Shown here piece after piece: positions 1 to 11,724 of a stretch of 64,000 nucleotides of DNA. The notes below the pieces were generated by a model. The model did not search any database and was not told the origin of the DNA. It saw only the letters and a program-made list of their open reading frames with translations. The translations under genes were made by a program, and so were the position numbers. Source of the stretch: an uncultured Aurantimonas sp. (GTDB taxonomy: Bacteria > Pseudomonadota > Alphaproteobacteria > Rhizobiales > Rhizobiaceae); assembly GCA_947488615.1 (NCBI GenBank), contig CANKZU010000008.1, forward strand, positions 1 through 64,000, read 5' to 3'. Each line of letters starts with the position of its first letter. Position 1 is the stretch's first letter.

Positions 1-884
1 CGCAGATCCTCGGCCTTGGCCTCTTCCAGCGCCGCCTGGCGCTGCTTCGCCTGTTCCTGGTCGATCCGCGAGGCCGCCGCCTCGCTCTCCAGACGCTCGC
101 GCTCGATCGCCGCCTGCTTGAAGCTCTCCACTGCCGCGGCCATCGACCCGATCTCGTCCTTGCGATCGGCGCCCTCGACGACGATGGTTTTGTCGCCTTC
201 GGCCAGACGGCGCATTACGTCGGTCATTGCGTTGATCGGCGAGGCGATCCCCCGCGACAGGAGCCAACCGAGCCCGGCTGCCGAAACAATCAGGAAGCCC
301 ATGCCCATCAGGAGAGCCAGTTCGGCGTCCTTGGTCAACGCAGCTTCGAGATCATTGGCCTCCTCGATCTGCGCCATTTTGCGATCGCGAATACCGTCGA
401 GGGTTTCTTCCACCGGTTCTATGAATTTGTCGGCCTTGCCGGACTGGAACAGGGTGAGTGCGCGCGGATAAGTCGTCTCGCTCCGTGCGAATTCGATCAC
501 CGGATCGGCGATTTCAACATGCCAGGCGCTCATGGCGGCCTCAAGCGCATCCAAGCGGGACGCGATGTCGCTGTCTGCCCCCACCAGCGCGCGAACCTTG
601 GCGACGTCCTTCAAGAACGTCTCGTAGTGGTCCTTGGTCCGCTTTGCGAAGTATTCGTCACGGGTGATCATAAATCCCCGTAGCGACCCCTCCTGCCGGG
701 CCACGCCGAAGCGCGCGGCCATCGCGGCATTCTCGATGTCCATATGCTGGTCTTTGGCCACGGCGGCGCCTTCGACGCTCGCCATGAACACGAACACCGC
801 TGCGCCCATCGCCGCCGCACCGACCACCATGACGGCAAAGGCTGCCATAATCTTTCTCGCGATCTTCAAATCTGCAAAGCGCAT
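1..884 (-). CDS. Methyl-accepting chemotaxis protein, 5' part (cut by window start)
   Basis: A reading frame opens at the ATG at 884 on the minus strand and stays open for 294 codons to the window edge. The visible part has a short basic N-terminus, a first membrane segment at about residues 12-35 rich in Ala, Val and Met, and a periplasmic helical region of roughly 160 residues. A second membrane segment follows (about 190-212, ending near WLLSRGI), then a HAMP-like stretch (INAMTDVMRRLAEGD) and the start of an Ala/Glu-rich coiled coil. This is the sensor half of a chemotaxis receptor. The methyl-accepting signalling domain should lie beyond the left edge and is not seen. The ligand cannot be told from the sequence. 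A HAMP-containing kinase or cyclase is a less likely alternative. Confidence 0.75.
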   Translation of the reverse strand, partial: MRFADLKIARKIMAAFAVMVVGAAAMGAAVFVFMASVEGAAVAKDQHMDIENAAMAARFGVARQEGSLRGFMITRDEYFAKRTKDHYETFLKDVAKVRALVGADSDIASRLDALEAAMSAWHVEIADPVIEFARSETTYPRALTLFQSGKADKFIEPVEETLDGIRDRKMAQIEEANDLEAALTKDAELALLMGMGFLIVSAAGLGWLLSRGIASPINAMTDVMRRLAEGDKTIVVEGADRKDEIGSMAAAVESFKQAAIERERLESEAAASRIDQEQAKQRQAALEEAKAEDL

Positions 885-1312
885 CGGTTCGTTTCTTTCT
901 CACGGTCGGAAATTCGGGGCACACAGGGGCGTACCGAGCGGAAACCCAAGAAGCGAGTTCCTGAACGGTCGGTTCGTATCGGCGGCGACAATAGAGAGTG
1001 ATTCTGTAGTGACGCTGTTCAACACACGGCCGAACCATCGAAGAAATTGCTTACGAATTCGTTCTTGTCGGGCCGAACGAATCCGTTTTCGAGAAATTCC
1101 GAAACCGAGGCAAAGCCAGACAGATTGGAGATGGACCTGCGTCATCTCCCGTAACGATGCATGCACGCGCTATTCGCCGGTCCTGTCTCCCACACGCCGG
1201 TCGATCCCGTCACCAACCGACAGAGGCCTCATTGCTTCAAGTGGTCCGCGCGCTGGCCCCGCCCCACGCCGTCTGTCGCCTCGATCGAACCGCGATGCCG
1301 CAGCGGCGCGCA
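885..1312. other. Intergenic gap with no recognisable gene
   Basis: About 430 bases between the chemotaxis receptor start and the 3' end of thiD. It must hold the receptor promoter on the minus strand and any terminator of the thi operon. I found no convincing hairpin with a U-run, no RNA gene, and no reading frame with protein-like composition. Confidence 0.5.
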
Positions 1313-2098
1313 TCATCCGCGGTCGGATCTACCGGCCTGCCCGGCCGCGGCACGCTCGAACAGTATAGTCAGGCTGTCTTTCCCCCTGCGGCAAGACGCC
1401 GCAAGGGAACCACCTTGGGCCAAGGCCACACAGATCGCGGTCGACAGCATGCAACCGGTGCCGCGCATCGCGACCGGAAAACGTTTTGAGGAAAACTGAT
1501 TCGGTTCATCCCCGCCGGACTGAAACAAGAGATCCACCGCGCTGTCGCCCTGGTCATGGCCGCCCTTGGCGAGGACCGCCTTCGCGCCGGCCGCCAGGAC
1601 GATGTCCGCCTGCTCCGAGATCGTCGCGGGCGGCGCGGCGCCCGTGATCGCCGCCGCCAGAATTTGAAGCTCGGCCAGATTCGGCGTCAGCAAGCTTGCC
1701 AGCGGGAGCATCCGCTCGATGAAGACCGCCATCGCCGGATCATCGAGAAGCCGGCGGCCGGAACTCGACGCCACGATGGGATCGACCACAACCGGAAGGC
1801 CGCGATATGCGGCCAATAGCTCGGCGACCGTTTCGACAGCGCCGGCCGAGCCGAGCATGCCGATCTTGATGGCGCCGACCGCCCCATCCCCCAGCGCCAG
1901 CCAGATCTGCTCGCGCAGGGTGTCCAGTGGAACCGGATGGATGACGGTCACCCGACGGTCGGATTGCGCCGTCACCACCGTGAGCGCAAGCCGCAGCGTG
2001 GCGCCGAGATCGTGCGCGGCGCGAATGTCGGCGGCGATCCCGGCCCCGCCTGAGGAATCCGAGCCGGCGATCGCCAGCACCACGGGCCGGGCGCTCAA
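1313..2098 (-). CDS. thiD: Hydroxymethylpyrimidine/phosphomethylpyrimidine kinase ThiD
   Basis: ThiD phosphorylates HMP and then HMP-phosphate to the pyrophosphate that ThiE joins to the thiazole. The protein starts with the ribokinase-fold signature VLAIAGSDSSGGAG, continues with AIKIGMLGS and VVDPIV, and has the catalytic-loop motif RGTGCMLSTA near the C-terminus. I place the start at the TTG at 2098, which overlaps the thiE stop as TTGA, the same coupling used elsewhere in this operon. It gives 261 residues, normal for ThiD. An in-frame ATG at 2164 would add 22 unrelated residues and overlap thiE by 70 bases. Last gene of the thi operon. Confidence 0.9.
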   Translation of the reverse strand: MSARPVVLAIAGSDSSGGAGIAADIRAAHDLGATLRLALTVVTAQSDRRVTVIHPVPLDTLREQIWLALGDGAVGAIKIGMLGSAGAVETVAELLAAYRGLPVVVDPIVASSSGRRLLDDPAMAVFIERMLPLASLLTPNLAELQILAAAITGAAPPATISEQADIVLAAGAKAVLAKGGHDQGDSAVDLLFQSGGDEPNQFSSKRFPVAMRGTGCMLSTAICVALAQGGSLAASCRRGKDSLTILFERAAAGQAGRSDRG

Positions 2099-2769
2099 GC
2101 GCTGTTCGCCCCTGCCGCCTCGGCCTCGCGGCCCGTGCGCCAGCGCCGCGTCGCCGCAATCCATTCGCGGGTCCGCGCCTCCGGGTTGGCATTTCGGGTG
2201 ATGTCGGTGACGACGGCGGCGCTGTCGGCACCGTTCGCGAACACCTCATTGATGCGCGCGACAGTGAGGCCGCCGATCGCCACCAGTGGTATGTCGCCGA
2301 CCGCCGCGCGCCAGGCGGCGAGCTTTGCCGGGGTCTGCGGCGTCCAATTCATCGCCTTCAGAATGGTCGGCCAGATCGGCCCGAGCGCGACATAGTCGGG
2401 TTCGGCGGCCAGCGCGGTTTCAAGTTCGGCCGTGTCATGTGTCGACAGGCCGAGCTTCAGCCCCGCCCGCTTGATGGCGCCGCAATCGGCGCTCGCCAGA
2501 TCCTCCTGGCCGAGATGGACGACATCGCAGCCCTCCTCGATCGCTAGGCGCCAATGGTCATTGATCACGAGCTGGCAGGCATGGGCCTCGCACACGTCCC
2601 TGGCGCGGCGGATTTCGGCGCGCAGCCGTCGCGCGTCCAGATCCTTGGCCCGCAATTGCACCAGTCTGACGCCAAGCGGCACCAGCCGCTCGATCCAGTC
2701 GGCATCGTCGACGATCAGATAGAACGGATCGAGCGCGATCCGCGAGCGCCCGTCCATCGTCGCGCTCAT
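2095..2769 (-). CDS. thiE: Thiamin-phosphate synthase ThiE
   Basis: ThiE condenses HMP pyrophosphate with thiazole phosphate to thiamin phosphate. The 224-residue protein shows a TIM-barrel order: [60 protein letters not shown] and PLVAIGGL near the phosphate-binding end. The Thr/His-rich segments expected for pyrophosphate binding are in place. The ATG at 2769 overlaps the thiG stop by four bases, and the stop overlaps the inferred thiD TTG, so thiG-thiE-thiD look translationally coupled. Confidence 0.92.
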   Translation of the reverse strand: MSATMDGRSRIALDPFYLIVDDADWIERLVPLGVRLVQLRAKDLDARRLRAEIRRARDVCEAHACQLVINDHWRLAIEEGCDVVHLGQEDLASADCGAIKRAGLKLGLSTHDTAELETALAAEPDYVALGPIWPTILKAMNWTPQTPAKLAAWRAAVGDIPLVAIGGLTVARINEVFANGADSAAVVTDITRNANPEARTREWIAATRRWRTGREAEAAGANSA

Positions 2770-3536
2770 GCGAGCAGCGCCTTGCCCAGCACCGGCGTCG
2801 ACGGCGCGGCCATGTCGCGCGGCTCCAGCGCGCCAGCCTCGAAGCCGAGCCGCCCGGCCGTAACCGCCAGCGCGAAGGCCCGCGCCATCGCGACCGGATC
2901 GCCGGCCTTGGCGATGGCGGTGTTGAGGAGGACGCCGTCGAAGCCGAGTTCCATCGCCTCTGCCGCGTGCGAGGGCACGCCGAGACCGGCATCGACGATC
3001 AGCGTCATCTCCGGGAAATGTGCTCTGAGGCTGCGCAGCCCATAGCGGTTGTTGAGCCCCTTGGCCGAACCGATCGGCGAACCCCATGGCATGAGGACAC
3101 GGCACCCCGCTTCGGCGAGGCGCTCGGCGGCGACAAGGTCCTCCGTCGTGTAGGGCAGAACGTCGAAGCCCTCCGAGACCAAGATTCGCGCCGCCTCCAC
3201 GAGCCCGAAGAGATCGGGCTGCAGCGTGTCGGCTTCCCCGATGACCTCGAGCTTGACCAGCGTGGTGCCGAAGATCTCGCGGCCCATCTGCGCCGTCGTC
3301 ACGGCTTCCTTCACCGTATGGCAACCGGCCGTATTGGGCAGCACCTGAACGCCGAGACCGCGGATCAGGTCCCAGAAGCCTTGGCCCGCATTCGCTCCGG
3401 CACTCTCGCGGCGGAGCGACACAGTGACGAGTTCCGCCCCGGAGGCGCGCACGGCGTCGGCCATGATCGCCGGCGAAGGATAGAGCGCGGTTCCCAGCAT
3501 CAGCCGCGAGGCGTAGCTGCGTCCGTAGATGTCCAT
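2766..3536 (-). CDS. thiG: Thiazole synthase ThiG
   Basis: ThiG forms the thiazole ring of thiamin from deoxyxylulose phosphate, the sulfur on ThiS and the glycine imine made by ThiO. It has 256 residues, the usual length. Conserved stretches are visible: [11 protein letters not shown], the substrate-lysine region [41 protein letters not shown] and [15 protein letters not shown]. It lies nine bases after thiS and overlaps thiE by four bases, so the sulfur carrier and the ring-forming enzyme are made together. Confidence 0.95.
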   Translation of the reverse strand: MDIYGRSYASRLMLGTALYPSPAIMADAVRASGAELVTVSLRRESAGANAGQGFWDLIRGLGVQVLPNTAGCHTVKEAVTTAQMGREIFGTTLVKLEVIGEADTLQPDLFGLVEAARILVSEGFDVLPYTTEDLVAAERLAEAGCRVLMPWGSPIGSAKGLNNRYGLRSLRAHFPEMTLIVDAGLGVPSHAAEAMELGFDGVLLNTAIAKAGDPVAMARAFALAVTAGRLGFEAGALEPRDMAAPSTPVLGKALLA

Positions 3537-3545
3537 CGATAAACT

Positions 3546-3743
3546 CTAACCTCCCTGCATGGGCGCGACGATCTCGATCGCATCGCCGTCGACGACCGGC
3601 GTCGCCGGTCGGTCCTCTTTCGCCACGAAATCGCGGTTGCGCGCCGTGGCGACGACCGCGTCGGCCAGCCCGAGTTCGACCAGCAGCGCCGCAAGGGTCG
3701 TCGCCGCGACCTCGCGCGGTTCGCCATTCAGCTGGATCGTCAC
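3546..3743 (-). CDS. thiS: Sulfur carrier protein ThiS
   Basis: A 65-residue ubiquitin-like protein that begins MTIQLNGEPRE, continues VAKEDRPATPV, and ends in Gly-Gly, the site that becomes a thiocarboxylate and donates sulfur to ThiG. Length and the C-terminal GG are diagnostic together with its position between thiO and thiG. The ATG overlaps the thiO stop by four bases. I do not see thiF in the window, so activation of the C-terminus presumably uses an adenylyltransferase encoded elsewhere. Confidence 0.93.
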   Translation of the reverse strand: MTIQLNGEPREVAATTLAALLVELGLADAVVATARNRDFVAKEDRPATPVVDGDAIEIVAPMQGG

Positions 3744-4717
3744 GCAGCGACCCTCCCGCTCTTGCCGAGCGCAAGATCGGCGGCCCGGCCCGCGACATCC
3801 GGAGCCAGCAAAAAACCGTGGCGGTAAAGACCGTTGACCGAGATCACCCGTCCCTGACGCGTCACCCGCGGCAGATTGTCGGGAAAGGCCGGCCGAATCC
3901 CGACGCCGGTCTCGAGGATTTCGGCCTCGGCGAAGGCCGGGTGGAGGGCGTAGGCGGCCGACAAAAGCTCGACCGCCGAGCGCAGCGTGATCGCGCCCCG
4001 GTTTTCGCTTTCGATCATCGTCGCGCCGACCATGACAATGCCGTCCACACGCGGCACGACATAGATCGGCTGACGCGGATGCAGGAGACGGACCGGCCGC
4101 GTCAGCATCACCTCCGCCGTGCGCAGCAGCACCATCTCGCCGCGCACGCCGCGCAGTTCAGGCAGTGCCTCGCGGGCGGCAAAGCCACGACAATCGATGA
4201 CCGTTTCGAAGCCCGCGGACGCATCGCGCCCGTCCTCACCGAAATGGAATGCGACCCCCATCCCCTCCAGCCGCCGGGCCAGCGCCTTCAAGGCGCAGCG
4301 CGGGCACAGATGCGCCTCTTCGGCAAACAACAGCCCGGCGCGGAACCGCCCGGCGAGGCTGGGTTCCAGCTCGGCGATGTCATCCGCGCCGACACGGTCG
4401 AAATGGTCGGTACGCCGCGCGAAACGGTCGAGCTCCGCCCGGTCGCGCGGCGGCGCCAGGACAAGACTGCCGTGCCGCGCCACACCGGGGACGCGGGCCG
4501 CCCACCAGTCGGCGGCGCCGGCGCCGAGCCGGACCACCTCGGCCTCGGCGCTCTCGCGTTCGCACCATGGCGCCAGCATGGCGCCGGCGAGACGCGACGC
4601 CGCGCCCTCGCCGATGACGGCGCCGCGCTCGAACACGGTCACCGAAGCACCCCGCTCGGCGAGCACCGTGGCCGAGGCCAGTCCCGCGACGCCGGCGCCG
4701 AGAACCGCGATCTCCAT
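3740..4717 (-). CDS. thiO: Glycine oxidase ThiO (FAD-dependent)
   Basis: ThiO oxidises glycine to the imine used by ThiG for the thiazole ring. The chosen start (ATG at 4717) puts the FAD dinucleotide-binding motif VLGAGVAGLASA directly at the N-terminus, giving 325 residues. An upstream in-frame ATG at 4777 would run into thiC and add a non-conserved Arg-rich leader. C-terminal DAO-family stretches such as GIRPAFPDNLPRV and VNGLYRHGFLLAP are present. It starts four bases after thiC and overlaps thiS by four bases. The presence of ThiO rather than ThiH marks an aerobic route. Confidence 0.92.
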   Translation of the reverse strand: MEIAVLGAGVAGLASATVLAERGASVTVFERGAVIGEGAASRLAGAMLAPWCERESAEAEVVRLGAGAADWWAARVPGVARHGSLVLAPPRDRAELDRFARRTDHFDRVGADDIAELEPSLAGRFRAGLLFAEEAHLCPRCALKALARRLEGMGVAFHFGEDGRDASAGFETVIDCRGFAAREALPELRGVRGEMVLLRTAEVMLTRPVRLLHPRQPIYVVPRVDGIVMVGATMIESENRGAITLRSAVELLSAAYALHPAFAEAEILETGVGIRPAFPDNLPRVTRQGRVISVNGLYRHGFLLAPDVAGRAADLALGKSGRVAA

Positions 4718-4721
4718 CGGC

Positions 4722-6690
<1,969 letters not shown>

Positions 6691-6699
6691 GCGGCTCAC

Positions 6700-6796
6700 T
6701 CCATCCCTACGCCAGTGTCAACTGGATCAGGTTCGTAGGGTCGCCGCGCGCTTCTTACAGCCGTCGGCCTCTCAGTTCCTTGCCGGAACTCCCCTT
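6700..6796 (-). promoter_or_regulatory. TPP riboswitch (THI element) of the thi operon
   Basis: On the minus strand the leader reads GGGGAGTTCC, then ACTGAGAGG, GACCCTACGAACCTGATC and finally CGTAGGGATGGAG. The CTGAGA and ACCTGATC cores with flanking helices are the conserved thiamin-pyrophosphate aptamer. It lies in the 5' leader of thiC, the expected place. The likely expression platform is described as a separate feature. Confidence 0.93.
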
Positions 6797-6885
6797 GGAC
6801 GAGCGAACGCTATCAATTCGGCGGCCAAAGTCAACGGCGAACTGCCGGATGCCGTGATCAGCGGCGCGAAGGCGCCGGCTTGCGA

Positions 6886-7788
6886 CTATTCCTTCACGGC
6901 GCCGGTCATCGACGAGACGTAATAGTCGACGAAGAACGAATAGAGGATGACGACGGGGAGCGAGCCGAGCAGCGCGCCCGCCATCAGCGCCCCCCATTCG
7001 TAGATGTCGCCGCGCACGAGCTCGGTCAGCACGCCGACCGGGATCGTCTTGTTCTCCGACGAGGAGATGAAGGTCAGCGCGTAGATGAACTCGTTCCAGG
7101 ACAGGGTGAAGGCGAAGATGCCGGCGGAGATCAGGCCGGGTACGGCCAGCGGCAGAACCACCTTGGTCAGAATCTGCCAGCGCGTCGCCCCATCGACCAG
7201 GGCGCTCTCCTCCAGCTCGAAGGGGATGGTGCGGAAATAGCCCATCAGCAGCCAGGTGCAGAACGGGATGAGGAAGGTCGGATAGGTCAGGATCAGCGCC
7301 AGCCGCGAGTCGAAGATGCCGACATTGAAAACGATGAAGGCCAGCGGAATGAACAGGATCGACGGCGGCACGAGATAGGCGAGGAAAATCAGAAGACCGG
7401 TTACTCGCGCGCCGGTGAAGCGCACCCGTTCGATCGCATAGGCGGCGAAGACGGAGGCCGCCAGCGCGATCGCCGTCGAGGCGACGGAGACCAGCATCGT
7501 GTTCCACAGCCAGCCCGGATAGGAGGTCTCGAAGAGCAGGAAGCGGATATGCTCAAGCGTCGGCTTGACCACCCAGAACGGGCTGTAATCCGTATAGTTG
7601 GTCAGCTGGTGGTTCGGCTTTACCGCCGTGATCGCCATCCAGTAAAATGGAAACAACAGCACGAAGACGAACACCGCCAAGGGCAGATAGACTACGAGGA
7701 TGCGGCGCGGCAGCGAGTTGAACTGCTGCATGCCTTCGGTGTCGTCATGGGCGGCGACGGTGCGGCTGGGAAGCGTTTCTTCACTCAA
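6886..7788 (-). CDS. Sugar ABC transporter permease (MalG/CUT1 type)
   Basis: A 300-residue inner-membrane permease with about six hydrophobic segments (first near residues 30-50, last near 275-290). The cytoplasmic EAA loop ESALVDGATRWQILTKVVLP contacts the ATPase. The MalG-like ending and the stretch LSWNEFIYALTF are typical of the second permease of family-1 carbohydrate importers. It starts 12 bases after the other permease gene and closes the ATPase, binding protein, permease, permease operon. The transported sugar is not evident. Confidence 0.85.
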   Translation of the reverse strand: MSEETLPSRTVAAHDDTEGMQQFNSLPRRILVVYLPLAVFVFVLLFPFYWMAITAVKPNHQLTNYTDYSPFWVVKPTLEHIRFLLFETSYPGWLWNTMLVSVASTAIALAASVFAAYAIERVRFTGARVTGLLIFLAYLVPPSILFIPLAFIVFNVGIFDSRLALILTYPTFLIPFCTWLLMGYFRTIPFELEESALVDGATRWQILTKVVLPLAVPGLISAGIFAFTLSWNEFIYALTFISSSENKTIPVGVLTELVRGDIYEWGALMAGALLGSLPVVILYSFFVDYYVSSMTGAVKE

Positions 7789-7800
7789 AGCGTCATCTCC

Positions 7801-8733
7801 TCAATCGGCCGCGCCCTGCTGCCATTTGCGTCGCTGCAGCCCGAAGAACGAGAACAGGATCGCGGCGAGCAGGAAGGGAATCATGGCGACGGCGATTGCC
7901 GCGCCCTCGCCCAGCTGGCCGCCGGGGATGGCCCGCTGGAACGAGAGCGTCGCCATCAGATGCGTCGCGTTGACCGGACCACCGCGGGTCAAAACGTAGA
8001 TCAGCTGGAAGTCAGTGAAGGTGAACAGCACTGAAAAGGTCATCACCACGGCGATGATCGGCGTCAGCAGCGGCAAGGTGATTTTGGTGAAACGCTGCCA
8101 CGACGTCGCGCCGTCGAGCGCCGCGGCCTCGTTGAGCGATTGCGGGATCGTCTGCAGCCCGGCGAGCAGCGAGATCGCCACGAACGGAATGCCACGCCAG
8201 ACATTGGCCGCAATGACCGAGGCACGGGCCTTGTTCGGATCGCCGAGGAAATTGATCGGCGCGTCGATCCAGCCCCACTCCATGAGCACCCAGGAGATGA
8301 TCGAGAATTGCGAATCGTAGATCCACCAGAAGGCCAGCGCCGACAGGACGGTCGGCACCACCCAGGGCAACAGGATGATCGCCCGGAAGAAGTTCTTGAA
8401 TGGCAGATGCTCGTTGAGGATCAGCGCCAGCCACAGGCCGAGCACGAATTTCAGCACCGAGGCGACGAAGGTGTAGAGGACGGTGTTGTAGACCGACAGC
8501 CAGAACACCGGATCGTCGAACAGCCAGGCGTAGTTTTCCAGACCGATGAAGACGCCGTTGCGACCGATGGTCGTATCGGTAAAGCCCAGCCAGACGCCGA
8601 GGCCCAGAGGATAGGTGAGGAAGAACAAGAGGAACACGCCCGCCGGCAGCATGAACAGCAGCCCGAGGCCGTTCCGGCTTTGCACGAACCGGCGCAGGAT
8701 GGATGGCCGCTCTACCGCCTGGACGCTCGACAT
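7801..8733 (-). CDS. Sugar ABC transporter permease (MalF/CUT1 type)
   Basis: A 310-residue permease with a hydrophobic first segment LLFMLPAGVFLLFFLTYPL (about residues 24-42) and the first-permease signature LILNEHLPFKNFFRAIILLPW. The EAA loop NEAAALDGATSWQRFTKITL is near residue 210. It pairs with the permease gene 12 bases downstream. Upstream, 123 bases with a GC-rich hairpin separate it from the binding-protein gene. Confidence 0.85.
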   Translation of the reverse strand: MSSVQAVERPSILRRFVQSRNGLGLLFMLPAGVFLLFFLTYPLGLGVWLGFTDTTIGRNGVFIGLENYAWLFDDPVFWLSVYNTVLYTFVASVLKFVLGLWLALILNEHLPFKNFFRAIILLPWVVPTVLSALAFWWIYDSQFSIISWVLMEWGWIDAPINFLGDPNKARASVIAANVWRGIPFVAISLLAGLQTIPQSLNEAAALDGATSWQRFTKITLPLLTPIIAVVMTFSVLFTFTDFQLIYVLTRGGPVNATHLMATLSFQRAIPGGQLGEGAAIAVAMIPFLLAAILFSFFGLQRRKWQQGAAD

Positions 8734-8822
8734 CGCTTGCTGGTTCCTCTTCTGCTGCCCGGCCCACAGGATCGGGTAGATTGCGCCAATTCGCGGCGGT
8801 CTTGATGGTCGAAAAACATCGG

Positions 8823-8848
8823 GGGGCGCCGACGATCGCCGACGCCCC
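8823..8848 (-). terminator. Hairpin between binding-protein and permease genes
   Basis: GGGGCG and CGCCCC pair around a GC-rich centre just after the stop of the binding-protein gene. On the minus strand a short T-run follows a few bases later. Hairpins in this position usually protect the abundant binding-protein message or reduce read-through into the permease genes. The element is weaker than a full intrinsic terminator. Confidence 0.4.
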
Positions 8849-8856
8849 TCGTTTGG

Positions 8857-10173
8857 TTAGCGGTAGTAGCGCGCGATACGCCGCTCGGCGTTGGCGATCG
8901 CCTCTTCGGCCGTCCGTTGACCTGTGACGGCCTCCGCGAACATGTCGACGACCACATAGTCGGCCATCACGCCGGCCGACGAGGGTCCGAGCGGCCCAGC
9001 AAAGCCGTTCGGGCGCAGGCTCGCCGACGCCTTGGAATAGGGCTCGTGGATCGGGTCCGAGGTCCAGATCGGGTTGTCGGCGAAGGCTTTCAGCGGCTGG
9101 CAGCAATAGGCGCTGGCACCCTGAATCCAGGCGTTCATCTGATCGGGCTGGTACATGAAGGCGATGTAGGCCTTGGCCGCCTCCGGGTATTTGGTGTGCT
9201 TGAAGACGTTGATGGTCGAGGTCTGGTGCAGTTCCACCGACTTGCCGACCGGACCGACCGGCATGTTGGTCGTGCGCATATCCTCGGCGATCTCCGCCAT
9301 CTCCGGGTCTTTCTTGGCGGCGTAGTAGAGCGAGACGCCGTTCGCCGTCAGCGAGATCTGTCCGGCCAGGAAGGCGCGGTTGTTGTTGATGTCGAGCCAG
9401 CTCTCGGTGCCGGGAATGAAGGTCGCGTAGAGCGCCTTGGCGTATTCGATCGCGGCCCTGGTCTCCGGACTGTCGATCGCCGGCTTGCCGCTCTCGTCGA
9501 CGGTCATGCCGCCATGGCTCCACAGCAGCCAGTGGGCGTAGTTGTTGCCGTCGCCGACCGCCTTGCCGTGCGGGAAGCCGGCGGGCGTACCCTTGGCCTG
9601 CATCGCCTTGCAAAGCTCGAGGAAGCCGGCGGTATCTTGCGGGAATTCGTCGAATCCGGCGGCCTTCATATGGCTGTCGCGATAGCAGATGGCGTTGCCG
9701 ATCGCGGTCAGCGGCACCGCGATGAACTTGTCGCCCTGCTTGGCGTAGCCTTCCAGGCCCTCGTACCAGCCTCCGCTCTGTTCACCGAGCGCGGTGGCGA
9801 CGTCGGTGACGTCGACCAGCTTGTCGGGATACTGGAACGGATCGTCGAACCAGCTCATCACCATGTCTGGCCCTGAGCCGACATTGGCCGCGACCGCCGC
9901 CTTGGGACGCACGTCTTCCCAGCTTTCCTGGTCGATCTGGACCTCGACGCCGGTCGCCTCGGTAAACGCCTTGGTGTTGGCGTTCCAGGCTTCTTCCTCG
10001 CCGGACACGAACGGCACCCAGCGAAGCAGCCTCAGGCTTGCGCCCTCTTCCGGCTTGAAGTCCGGCATGGCCCCTTGCGCGAAGGCGCGGCCATGGCCGA
10101 GCATTCCGCCGAACGCCGCGCTGGCGGCGAGGCCCGCGGTGCCCTGTAGAAGTGTTCTGCGATTGATCGTCAT
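8857..10173 (-). CDS. Extracellular sugar-binding protein (family 1), Tat-type signal
   Basis: The periplasmic receptor of the importer. The N-terminus INRRTLLQG followed by an Ala/Gly-rich hydrophobic stretch and FAQG is a twin-arginine signal with cleavage near residue 33. The mature part shows the family-1 pattern: LLRWVPFVSGEEEAW, GSGPDMVMSWFDDPFQYP, AVPLTAIGNAICYRDS and FLAGQISLTANG. It is 438 residues long, normal for the family. A strong GAGGAGGAG Shine-Dalgarno precedes the ATG. Specificity is unknown. The neighbouring catabolic genes suggest a sugar or sugar acid, but that is inference. Confidence 0.88.
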   Translation of the reverse strand: MTINRRTLLQGTAGLAASAAFGGMLGHGRAFAQGAMPDFKPEEGASLRLLRWVPFVSGEEEAWNANTKAFTEATGVEVQIDQESWEDVRPKAAVAANVGSGPDMVMSWFDDPFQYPDKLVDVTDVATALGEQSGGWYEGLEGYAKQGDKFIAVPLTAIGNAICYRDSHMKAAGFDEFPQDTAGFLELCKAMQAKGTPAGFPHGKAVGDGNNYAHWLLWSHGGMTVDESGKPAIDSPETRAAIEYAKALYATFIPGTESWLDINNNRAFLAGQISLTANGVSLYYAAKKDPEMAEIAEDMRTTNMPVGPVGKSVELHQTSTINVFKHTKYPEAAKAYIAFMYQPDQMNAWIQGASAYCCQPLKAFADNPIWTSDPIHEPYSKASASLRPNGFAGPLGPSSAGVMADYVVVDMFAEAVTGQRTAEEAIANAERRIARYYR

Positions 10174-10311
10174 TGCTATCTCCTCCTCTTGAGCGGAAGC
10201 GCTCCCTGCACTCTCCGTCGGCGGCCTCCCGCTGCCGTGACGGTCTGTCTGGTTTGGCCTCTCATTGTCAGCATCGACGGGCTCCTTGGGCCAGCCGCGT
10301 GCCGACTGAGA

Positions 10312-11376
<1,065 letters not shown>

Positions 11377-11724
11377 TCGCTTCCCCACAATGGATTCTTT
11401 TCGTGCGGCATACTGTCTGCTTCCGATGCGCGGCGCAATCAGGCTGTGAGGGTTTTTGTATACTTTAATTTTGCAACGCTAGAATTGTCTGGCTTTCGTC
11501 GGCGCATCGCACCGCCCCGTGCCCCTCGACCGACGAATCCGCAATCGGTTCTGTCACCGTGGCTTGCAAGCGCGCATCGCCTTGCGGCGACAGGTCGACG
11601 CCCATCGCCCGCCAGTCCGCCAAACAGGCGCCTTGCGACGAATCCATTATCAAAATTCGGGCGGCTCAGCGTCCCCGCGCCGATCGGGCGGGCGGGACGT
11701 ACGGCGCCTAAGGCGCGGACCGGG
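11377..11724. other. Gap between sugar importer operon and D,D-carboxypeptidase gene
   Basis: About 350 bases. The AT-rich island at 11455-11475, containing GTATAC on both strands by symmetry, is the likeliest place for the minus-strand importer promoter or a regulator site. A small GCGCC/GGCGC hairpin lies at 11703-11715 just past the carboxypeptidase stop. A 62-codon minus-strand frame at 11465-11653 has no recognisable features and I do not call it. Confidence 0.35.

Noticed and set aside
11465..11653. A 62-codon minus-strand frame upstream of the carboxypeptidase stop
   Set aside because: No clear ribosome site, no conserved-looking segment and no neighbour coupling; it is equally likely to be chance.
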